Below are positions 1-5,789 of a stretch of 5,932 nucleotides of DNA, piece by piece (within the stretch, counting starts at the first letter, position 1; each line of letters opens with the position of its first letter). A program made the position numbers and the translations under genes. This DNA is from Bacteroidota bacterium (lineage in GTDB: Bacteria; Bacteroidota; Bacteroidia; Bacteroidales; Bacteroidaceae), in contig JAEZKJ010000130.1 in the NCBI GenBank assembly GCA_023415545.1, forward strand, positions 1 to 5,932. The letters run 5' to 3'. The notes beneath the pieces were generated by a model. That model was not told where the DNA came from. It searched no databases and was given only the letters and a program-made list of their open reading frames with translations.

Positions 1-1274
1 TCTGTCATACCTGATATAAAATCGAGCACCCCTTGGATACGTGTATATAAGTCTTCATCTTTTATATTATACTGATTAGAGACTCTATTCATTAGAAGTT
101 GTGAATATGCTTTTTCAGGAGAGTTAACAGCCTCTACCATAAGTTCTATCAAAGTGTTTATTATTTTGAAACCGGCTAGTTCTATGTCAACAACATCTCT
201 TGAACAATATATTTTCTTAAATGCAGTATCCGAACACTTTTGGTAAGCATTACATGCTTTTTCGGACATGCTCTTTATTAAAGTTGAATTAAACTCACCT
301 TCAAGTATCAACTCTTCATTTTTCATAAAGGCTTCACTACACTCTTTTATTAAATTGCTTATGGCAAGGGTACGTAAATAAGCTATCTGCTCATTCTTGT
401 CAGTAACAATATGATAAATATTTTCTACAGACTCAATTTTATCTTTTGTTAAAAAAGTAGAGTATAAATCCACTGTTTCTTGGAAAGTAAGAATTTTAAG
501 TCTGTAAGCATCCTCAATGTCCATCATTTGATAGCAAATATCGTCGGCTGCCTCAACAAGATATACTAGTGGATGTCTGACAAATCTTAATGGCTCACCA
601 TCTTTACTTAACTGTCGGATACCTAGCTCATGAGCAATTTTTTTATAATCTTCTTCCTCAGAAATAAAGAAGCCAAATTTTTGTTTGTCTCCTGCAAGTT
701 GCGATGAAAAGGGGTATTTTACAACTGAGGCAAGGGTTGAGTAGGTTAGTACAAATCCCCCTTTGCGTCGTCCTTGAAATTGATGTGTCAACAGACGAAG
801 GGCATTGGCATTTCCTTCAAAATGAATCAAATCATTCCATTGATTTTCGGTAAATTTGTTCTTTAATTTTAATCCTTTCCCTTCAGAGAAAAAAGTTGCT
901 ATAGCTTTCTCTCCAGAGTGGCCAAAAGGTGGATTGCCAAGGTCATGAGCTAAGCAAGCTGTAGAGACAATAGCACCTATTTCAGAGATATGAGTTTTTG
1001 ATAAATCGGGATATTTTTCAATAAGTTTGCTCGAAACAATATTACCAAGAGAACGACCAACACATGATACTTCTAAACTGTGTGTAAGACGATTGTGAAC
1101 GAATATACTTCCTGGAAGAGGAAATACCTGTGTCTTATTTTGAAGTCTACGGAATGGTGCTGAAAAGATAAGTCTGTCATAATCTCTTTGAAATTCAGAC
1201 CTATCATCTTTTCTTAAATAATGAATATCTTCTAGACCAAGTCGCTTATTAGATATCAGTTTTTCCCACTTCAT
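1..1274 (-). CDS. dgt: dGTP triphosphohydrolase (HD-domain dGTPase), 3' end off the window
   Basis: This gene runs leftward and is open at the window edge, with 424 codons visible from the ATG at 1274-1272. The family hydrolyses dGTP, and in some members other dNTPs, to the deoxynucleoside and inorganic triphosphate in the cytoplasm. The HD metal site is complete: RLTHSLEV (H65), the AHDLGNPPFGHSGE block (H110-D111) and EAADDICY (D244/D245) match the H, HD and D ligands of the family. FEGNANALRLL at about 152-162 and the N-terminal FRRLQNKTQV at 41-50 are also characteristic. The visible sequence stops at residues reading DFISGMT, which matches the conserved near-C-terminal GMTD segment, so only some tens of residues are probably missing. 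The start is supported by the conserved MKWEKL-type N-terminus and a -7 box just upstream. It diverges from dut, another dNTP-pool enzyme. The family call is firm; substrate preference (dGTP or broad dNTP) cannot be read from the sequence. Confidence 0.95.
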   Translation of the reverse strand, partial: MKWEKLISNKRLGLEDIHYLRKDDRSEFQRDYDRLIFSAPFRRLQNKTQVFPLPGSIFVHNRLTHSLEVSCVGRSLGNIVSSKLIEKYPDLSKTHISEIGAIVSTACLAHDLGNPPFGHSGEKAIATFFSEGKGLKLKNKFTENQWNDLIHFEGNANALRLLTHQFQGRRKGGFVLTYSTLASVVKYPFSSQLAGDKQKFGFFISEEEDYKKIAHELGIRQLSKDGEPLRFVRHPLVYLVEAADDICYQMMDIEDAYRLKILTFQETVDLYSTFLTKDKIESVENIYHIVTDKNEQIAYLRTLAISNLIKECSEAFMKNEELILEGEFNSTLIKSMSEKACNAYQKCSDTAFKKIYCSRDVVDIELAGFKIINTLIELMVEAVNSPEKAYSQLLMNRVSNQYNIKDEDLYTRIQGVLDFISGMT

Positions 1275-1295
1275 TTTTTTATAATTGTTTATTTA

Positions 1296-1303
1296 CAAAA
1301 GTA
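1296..1303 (-). promoter_or_regulatory. Candidate -7 promoter box for dgt
   Basis: On the minus strand this reads TACTTTTG, an exact match to the Bacteroidota primary-sigma -7 consensus TAnnTTTG. Initiation a few bases downstream would leave a leader of about 15 bases before the dgt ATG. The -33 side is weak: the nearest T-rich candidate, TTTA (minus strand of 1327-1330), lies 23 bases away, more than the usual 19-21. The box is read directly; promoter activity is inferred. Confidence 0.5.
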
Positions 1304-1347
1304 TAAAACTTCCTTTTAAAAAAGTGTAAATAGGTAGATTATTACGT

Positions 1348-1364
1348 CGAATTTACTAAATTCG
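1348..1364. promoter_or_regulatory. Perfect 17-bp palindrome, candidate operator between dgt and dut
   Basis: The arms CGAATTTA and TAAATTCG are exact reverse complements around a single central C. The palindrome lies inside the divergent intergenic region and covers the only plausible -33 element of the dut promoter, the position expected for a repressor or competing regulator site. It does not resemble the Fur, FNR/CRP or NrdR consensus as I know them. It is too short and AT-rich, and has too small a loop, to be a good RNA hairpin, so a dimeric DNA-binding protein is the more natural reading. No regulator gene is visible in the window. Confidence 0.45.
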
Positions 1365-1383
1365 CAAAAAGTTAATAATTTTG
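1352..1383 (+). promoter_or_regulatory. Candidate promoter for the dut operon
   Basis: TAATTTTG at 1376-1383 matches the Bacteroidota -7 consensus TAnnTTTG exactly. TTTA at 1352-1355, 20 bases upstream, matches three of four bases of the -33 TTTG element at the normal spacing. Transcription would be expected to begin roughly at 1387-1391, practically at the dut start codon, which implies a very short leader or none. No other full-consensus -7 box is evident before dut on this strand. Confidence 0.55.
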
Positions 1384-1391
1384 TTAAATTG

Positions 1392-1826
1392 ATGAAAGTA
1401 CAGATAATTAATAAGTCACACCATCAGTTGCCTACATATGCAACTGAACTATCAGCAGGTTTAGATTTACGTGCAAACATTGAAACAGCAATTGAACTTA
1501 AACCCCTTCAAAGATGTCTAGTTCCAACAGGTCTTTATATGGCTTTACCAAAGGGCTATGAGGCACAAGTAAGACCTAGAAGTGGCTTGGCAATTAAAAA
1601 AGGTATCTCAGTTTTAAATTCTCCCGGCACTATTGATGCAGATTATAGAGGTGAAATTTGTGTAATATTAATAAACCTTTCATCTGAAAATTTCATTATT
1701 GAAGATGGAGAAAGAATTGCTCAACTTGTAATTTCTAAGTTTGAACAGATTCAATGGGATGAAGTTGATATTCTTGATGAGACCGAACGTGGTGAAGGCG
1801 GTTTCGGACATACAGGAAAAAAATAG
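1392..1826 (+). CDS. dut: dUTP diphosphatase (trimeric dUTPase)
   Basis: The enzyme hydrolyses dUTP to dUMP and pyrophosphate, keeping uracil out of DNA and feeding thymidylate synthesis. At 144 aa it has the usual length of the trimeric family. All five motifs are present in order (numbering from the ATG): motif 1 AGLDLRA at 22-28; motif 2 PRSGLAIKKG at 62-71; motif 3 GTIDADYRGE at 79-88, with the catalytic Asp at D82 and the uracil-stacking Tyr at Y85; motif 4 GERIAQLV at 106-113; and the glycine-rich C-terminal arm RGEGGFGHTG at 133-142, which closes over the phosphates. I chose the ATG at 1392. An in-frame TTG directly precedes it at 1389 but would lie at or before the predicted transcription start. 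It is the first gene of an apparent four-gene operon, and the next gene begins 3 bases after its stop. Confidence 0.97.
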   Translation: MKVQIINKSHHQLPTYATELSAGLDLRANIETAIELKPLQRCLVPTGLYMALPKGYEAQVRPRSGLAIKKGISVLNSPGTIDADYRGEICVILINLSSENFIIEDGERIAQLVISKFEQIQWDEVDILDETERGEGGFGHTGKK

Positions 1827-1829
1827 AGA

Positions 1830-3641
1830 ATGAAGAGATATAAATTGATAGAAAAAATCATACTGGCAATTTGTCTTGTGTCGACTATGATTTCATGTGG
1901 GACTTTGAAAAGTCAGAAAGACAATTTGCCCAATAAGAAAAAAAGTGTAGTATCCGATTTATTATCGCCTGCTGCACAGAGAAGGTATGACTATTTCTAT
2001 CTTGAAGCACTACGTTTGAAGCAGAAAGGAGATTATGATGCTGCTTTTGATCTTTTCAATCACTGTTTGGATATCAATCCAAATGGAGCATCTTCTTTAT
2101 ATGAACTTTTTAGCTTCTATATGTATATGCAACAGCCTGAAAATGCGGAAAAAGCATTAAAAAAAGCTGTGAAAATTTCTCCGGATAATTATTGGTATAA
2201 ACAGACATTAGCTGCTTATTATCAAAATAAGGGACTACTTCCTGAGGCTATATATGTTCTTGAGGATATGTCGTCACAATTCCCATCTCGTTTGGAACCT
2301 TTGGTTTCATTAATTGAACTTTATAATCGTACAAAGGATTACGAACAAGTTATTGCTACGCTAAATCGTTTAGAGAATCTTGATGGTAAGTCGGAGCAGT
2401 TGAGTATGGAAAAATTTAAGATATATCTCACCATGAAAGATGATGTTAAAGCTTTTGATGAGATAGAGAATCTTGCTAAGGAATATCCTTATGATATGCG
2501 ATATCTTACAATTTTAGGTGATTTATATCTTAATAATGGAAAGAATGAAGAAGCTTACGATACTTATATGGAGGTGTTAAATAAGGAACCAGGATATGTT
2601 CCCGCACTTCTTTCATTGGCTTCATATTATGAAAAACAGGGTGAAGATTCTCTTTATCAAAAACAAATTGATACCCTTCTTCTGAATGAATCGGTTGACA
2701 GTAATTCTAAACTTGAGATTATGCGTGGACTTATTGTTAAATCGGAGCAGGGTGATAAAGATAGCACGAAAATAGCATCACTATTCAACTCTATATTGGA
2801 AACAAAGCAGGAAAATGCTGATGTCGCTATGCTAGCTGCTCAATATTTTCTCACAAAAAAGATGGATAAAGAGTCAATTCCTGTTTTAAATAAAGTTCTG
2901 GAATTAGATCCTGAAAATACACCTGCTCGTTTACAATTATTAAATTTCGCTGTTAGAGAGCAAAATAATGATAAGATAATTGATATATGTAAACGTGCTA
3001 TAGAATATACTCCAGAAGTATTAGAATATTACTATTATTTAGGGCTTACTTATAATCAAAAAAATATGAGTGATGAGGCTCTTGATGTGTTCAAAAAAGG
3101 CTTGAGACAGATTACCCCGGAAAGTGATAAAGCTATTGCTTCCGACTTTTACGCTATCATGGGTGACCTTTATCATATTAAAAATATGAATAAAGAAGCA
3201 TTCGCTGCTTACGATTCTGCTCTAGTGTATAAAGATGATAACATAGGTGCTTTAAACAACTATGCATATTATCTTTCTATTGAGAAGACAGATTTAGATA
3301 AAGCTGAGGAGATGAGCTATCGTACTGTTAAGGCCGAACCGACAAATGGTACATATCTTGATACATATGCTTGGATACTTTTTGAGAAAGGCAAGTATGC
3401 TGAAGCGAAGATATATATTGATCAAGCTTTAATAAATGATGGTGATAAGAGTTCGGTGGTTGTTGAACATGCCGGAGATATATATTATAAAAATGGTAAT
3501 ATTGAAAAGGCCGTAGAATTTTGGGAAAAAGCTTACAAGTTAGCACAAGAGGCAGATGATACGAATGGTAATAAAAGAGAAGAGAAAGAAGTTAACTTAC
3601 TTAAAAAGAAAATATCACAAAAGAAATTTATAGCACAATGA
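1830..3641 (+). CDS. Tetratricopeptide-repeat lipoprotein
   Basis: This is a 603-aa exported protein built almost wholly of TPR helices. Residues 1-22 form a lipoprotein signal peptide: a basic start (MKRYKLIEK), a hydrophobic core, and a lipobox ending MISC with the lipidated Cys at C23. The residues after Cys (GTLKSQK) lack the acidic run of the Bacteroidota surface-export signal, so a periplasm-facing location is more likely. Recognisable TPR units start at about 52, 86, 120, 154, 223, 331, 397, 438, 472, 507 and 541; the stretch at about 257-330 is more diverged. Typical helix-A/B patterns are LKQKGDYDAAFDLFNHCL near 63-80 and YAWILFEKGKYAEAKIYI near 513-530. The C-terminus is lysine-rich. 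TPR arrays are scaffolds for protein-protein contact; no catalytic domain is seen. It follows dut by 3 bases and overlaps the next lipoprotein gene. The lipoprotein and TPR assignments are firm; partner and function are unknown. Confidence 0.9.
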   Translation: MKRYKLIEKIILAICLVSTMISCGTLKSQKDNLPNKKKSVVSDLLSPAAQRRYDYFYLEALRLKQKGDYDAAFDLFNHCLDINPNGASSLYELFSFYMYMQQPENAEKALKKAVKISPDNYWYKQTLAAYYQNKGLLPEAIYVLEDMSSQFPSRLEPLVSLIELYNRTKDYEQVIATLNRLENLDGKSEQLSMEKFKIYLTMKDDVKAFDEIENLAKEYPYDMRYLTILGDLYLNNGKNEEAYDTYMEVLNKEPGYVPALLSLASYYEKQGEDSLYQKQIDTLLLNESVDSNSKLEIMRGLIVKSEQGDKDSTKIASLFNSILETKQENADVAMLAAQYFLTKKMDKESIPVLNKVLELDPENTPARLQLLNFAVREQNNDKIIDICKRAIEYTPEVLEYYYYLGLTYNQKNMSDEALDVFKKGLRQITPESDKAIASDFYAIMGDLYHIKNMNKEAFAAYDSALVYKDDNIGALNNYAYYLSIEKTDLDKAEEMSYRTVKAEPTNGTYLDTYAWILFEKGKYAEAKIYIDQALINDGDKSSVVVEHAGDIYYKNGNIEKAVEFWEKAYKLAQEADDTNGNKREEKEVNLLKKKISQKKFIAQ

Positions 3642-3643
3642 TG
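3638..3643 (+). other. Overlapping stop/start junction with tandem ATGs
   Basis: The sequence ATGATG carries the TGA stop of the TPR gene (3639-3641) inside two consecutive in-frame start codons of the next gene. Terminating ribosomes would release directly on a start codon, consistent with translational coupling. No Shine-Dalgarno sequence precedes it. The same arrangement recurs at 4468-4473. Confidence 0.7.
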
Positions 3644-4471
3644 AAAAAAATCTTTATATATCTTTATCTATTAGTTATAGTTGCTTTTGTTTCTTCTTGT
3701 TCTACTACAAAGAAGATTCCCCAAAGTGTTTCAGTAGGTAATTTAACTCAGAAAGAGTATATTGATAAAATTATTGATAAAAGTAATCTGTATGATGCCA
3801 TTTCGGCAAAATCTATATTTACCCTAAATATTGACAAAAAAAATCCTATTTCTGTATCAGGAACAATGAGAATAAAAAGGGGAGAAGTGGTAATGTTATC
3901 TGCTACTCCTTTGTTGGGTATAGAGGTTGCCAAGGTTATAATAACACCTTCGGTAATAATAATTTTAGATAGGTTGAATAAAAGATATGTAAAGGTTTCA
4001 TATGATGAATTGAATATGTATCTTAATAATAACTTCGATTATAATTCACTTGAAGCTCTTTTTATCAACTCAATTTTTATTCCTGGTATAAACACGATAG
4101 AAAGTAAATATTCAGATGAGTTTACTGTTTCAAAAGATGCTGATAATATAATACTGTATATTGAGGGAGTGAAAAAACTAAGTTATCGTTTCGTCACTAA
4201 TTCTATTAACGAACGTTTAATAGAGAGTGATATATCTTTAAAAAACAGCCCATATTCACTAAAATGGGAATATGATAATTTTAAACCTCTTTCTAATGGT
4301 GAATTCCCATCATTGATGAGTGTGAACATCGATGGAATGGAGAAAAAACTATCTTTAGATATTGAACTGACAAAACTTACAAACAATCTTGATTGGGAGT
4401 ATTCAACCGATATACCAAAAAAATATGAACAAGTAAGATTGGATGATATATTAAAAACACTTTCTAAATGA
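3638..4471 (+). CDS. DUF4292-family lipoprotein, probably LolB/LolA-like fold
   Basis: This 277-aa protein has a lipoprotein signal peptide at residues 1-20 and a lipobox ending VSSC (Cys21 from the first ATG). The mature part reads as a series of beta strands: IFTLNIDKKNPISVSGTMRIKRG, then VVMLSATPLLGIEVAKVIITP and VIIILDRLNKRYVKVSYDEL at roughly 88-130. The order 'S.tP.lGiE..+v.itp..+.+lDr.nk.Y' is what I recognise as typical of DUF4292 proteins, whose fold is considered related to LolA/LolB lipoprotein carriers. That suggests binding of a lipid or acylated protein at the outer membrane, but this is inference. The start is either the ATG at 3638, overlapping the upstream stop as ATGA, or the adjacent ATG at 3641; both give a good signal peptide. 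Translation is probably coupled to the TPR gene. No enzymatic motif is visible. The family call rests on pattern recognition, not a search. Confidence 0.82.
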   Translation: MMKKIFIYLYLLVIVAFVSSCSTTKKIPQSVSVGNLTQKEYIDKIIDKSNLYDAISAKSIFTLNIDKKNPISVSGTMRIKRGEVVMLSATPLLGIEVAKVIITPSVIIILDRLNKRYVKVSYDELNMYLNNNFDYNSLEALFINSIFIPGINTIESKYSDEFTVSKDADNIILYIEGVKKLSYRFVTNSINERLIESDISLKNSPYSLKWEYDNFKPLSNGEFPSLMSVNIDGMEKKLSLDIELTKLTNNLDWEYSTDIPKKYEQVRLDDILKTLSK

Positions 4472-4473
4472 TG
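4468..4473 (+). other. Overlapping stop/start junction with tandem ATGs
   Basis: The DUF4292 gene's TGA stop (4469-4471) sits inside ATGATG, which offers two adjacent starts for the EnvC-like gene. The immediate context AATGATGAAA is the same ten bases as at the previous junction. This points to coupled translation of the three envelope genes. Confidence 0.7.
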
Positions 4474-5772
4474 AAACGTTTTCTGTTCTTATTAATTGCA
4501 TCTTTATCTATATCACTTCTCTGTGCACAATCTACAAAGAAGATTAAGGAGTTAGAATCTCAACGCAATCAGTTGAAGGAGCAGATTGCTAAATCTGAGA
4601 CTATGTTGAAATCTACAAAAAAAGATGTAAATAGTCAGCTGGCAAATCTTGCTCTTATCAATAGCCAGATCAAGGAGAGAAAGAGATATCTAACTTTGAT
4701 GGAACAGAATATAAAAGAGCTTGACAATGAAATATATAAGCTCAGAAGACAACTTAATGCTCTGCAAAAAGATTTAAAAGATAAGAAAAATAAGTACGAA
4801 GCTTCTGTTAGATACCTTTACAAGAATAAAACTATCCAAGATAAGCTTCTTTTTATATTATCTGCAGATAACTTCTCACAGACATATCGTAGAATGAGGT
4901 ATGTTAATGAGTATGCTAATTTTCAACGTGTTCAAGCTCAAGAAATAGAGAAAAAACAAATTGAAGTTAATGCCAAAAAAGCACAATTAGAGAAAACAAG
5001 AGTTGAAAAAACACAGCTTCTTAAACAAGGTGAACAGGAGAAAGCTAGGCTCGAGATTCAAGAGAAAGATAGGCAGGTTATTCTTGGAAATCTTAAAAAG
5101 AAGCAAAAGAGTATACAAACTGAAATTAATAAGAAAAAACGTACTGCTCAACAACTCAATGCACAAATTGATAGATTGATTGAGATTGAGATAGAAAAGG
5201 CAAGGAAACGAGCTGAAGAAGAGGCTAAACAGAAAGAGGCTTCCAGTAAAGAGAGCAAAAAGGATTCTAAAAAAGAGAGTTCGAAGTCAACATCTAAAAG
5301 TAAGTCTAGTAAAGCTAAACCTGTTGAAAGCTTTAAAATGAATGATAATGACAGAAAACTTTCCGGCAGTTTTGAGAAAAATAAAGGAAAACTTCCTATT
5401 CCAATTACTGGCCCATATATAATAGTCAGCCGTTATGGACAATATGGAGTAGATGGCCTTAAAAATGTTGTTCTTGACAATAAAGGTATAGATATTAAGG
5501 GACAGAAAGGGGCTAAAGCTAGAGCTATTTTTGATGGCGAGGTGTCGGCGGTATTCCAATATAATGGACTTAGCAACGTGCTTGTTCGTCATGGACAATA
5601 TATTTCGGTATATTGTAATTTGTCCTCAGTATCTGTTACAAAGGGGAAAAAAGTTGGAACTCGTGATGTGATAGGTTATATAGGTACTGATTCATCAGGT
5701 AATACGATTCTTCATTTCCAGTTAAGGAAAGAGACATCAAAACTAAATCCGGAATCATGGTTGGACAGATAA
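4468..5772 (+). CDS. EnvC-like murein hydrolase activator (coiled coil + degenerate LytM/M23 domain)
   Basis: This 434-aa protein starts with a signal peptide (residues 1 to about 20) that has no Cys in a lipobox position followed by a typical mature start; cleavage near LLCA-QS is likely, giving a soluble periplasmic protein. Residues 22-250 are a long, highly charged coiled coil, with the segment VRYLYKNK...LLFILSADNFSQTYRRMRYVNEYA at 114-150 typical of EnvC-type proteins. A Lys/Ser/Glu low-complexity linker follows at about 250-285, then a LytM/peptidase M23 domain at about 309-434. In active M23 enzymes zinc and catalysis need HxxxD, a YxHL histidine and HxH. Here these read N338-KGI-D342, N384 in VYCNL, and I414-L-H416, so three of five key residues are replaced. 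This supports a non-catalytic activator of N-acetylmuramoyl-L-alanine amidases, which in E. coli works under FtsEX at division. It is the last gene of the operon. The start could equally be the ATG at 4471. Confidence 0.88.
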   Translation: MMKRFLFLLIASLSISLLCAQSTKKIKELESQRNQLKEQIAKSETMLKSTKKDVNSQLANLALINSQIKERKRYLTLMEQNIKELDNEIYKLRRQLNALQKDLKDKKNKYEASVRYLYKNKTIQDKLLFILSADNFSQTYRRMRYVNEYANFQRVQAQEIEKKQIEVNAKKAQLEKTRVEKTQLLKQGEQEKARLEIQEKDRQVILGNLKKKQKSIQTEINKKKRTAQQLNAQIDRLIEIEIEKARKRAEEEAKQKEASSKESKKDSKKESSKSTSKSKSSKAKPVESFKMNDNDRKLSGSFEKNKGKLPIPITGPYIIVSRYGQYGVDGLKNVVLDNKGIDIKGQKGAKARAIFDGEVSAVFQYNGLSNVLVRHGQYISVYCNLSSVSVTKGKKVGTRDVIGYIGTDSSGNTILHFQLRKETSKLNPESWLDR

Positions 5773-5784
5773 ATCTGCCCAACC
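5759..5784. terminator. Hairpin between convergent genes, candidate bidirectional terminator
   Basis: GGTTGGACAGAT (5759-5770) pairs with ATCTGCCCAACC (5773-5784), giving 12-base arms around a loop of 2-4 bases. The one imperfect pair is A-C in the plus-strand RNA and becomes a G-U wobble in the minus-strand RNA, so the stem is slightly better for the leftward transcript. The hairpin contains the stop codon of the EnvC-like gene and ends 5 bases before the stop of the convergent gene. Neither side has a good U tract, so intrinsic termination is plausible but not certain. Confidence 0.5.
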
Positions 5785-5789
5785 TAAAC

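Noticed and set aside
1348..1364. Calling the palindrome a Fur, FNR/CRP or NrdR site
   Set aside because: The arms CGAATTTA/TAAATTCG do not fit these consensus patterns, so only an unnamed operator is justified.
1389..1391. TTG start for dut, one codon before the ATG
   Set aside because: It adds only one residue, and the adjacent ATG is the stronger start and fits the predicted transcription start better.
1788..1823. Histidine in the dUTPase motif 5 (GFGHTG) as an unusual substitution
   Set aside because: His at this position occurs in ordinary bacterial dUTPases such as E. coli Dut (GFGHSG), so it is not odd.
3328..3546. 72-aa open frame on the minus strand inside the TPR gene
   Set aside because: It lies wholly opposite well-formed TPR repeats, has no recognisable domain and no promoter-like box; it is a shadow of the coding strand.
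1830..3641. Reading the TPR lipoprotein as a type IX secretion component of the PorW/SprE kind
   Set aside because: A TPR lipoprotein alone is not enough: the gene context is dut/DUF4292/EnvC, and no motif specific to PorW/SprE is recognisable by eye.
3748..3933. 61-aa open frame on the minus strand inside the DUF4292 gene
   Set aside because: It is antisense to a conserved-looking coding region. The apparent hydrophobic content follows from the beta-rich coding strand.
4183..4386. 67-aa open frame on the minus strand inside the DUF4292 gene
   Set aside because: Same reason: antisense shadow, Ser/Phe/Leu-rich from reverse reading of AT-rich codons, no supporting signal.
5287..5598. 103-aa open frame on the minus strand inside the EnvC-like gene
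   Set aside because: The opposite strand has the linker and LytM domain with clear family residues. The reverse frame shows no motif or start context.
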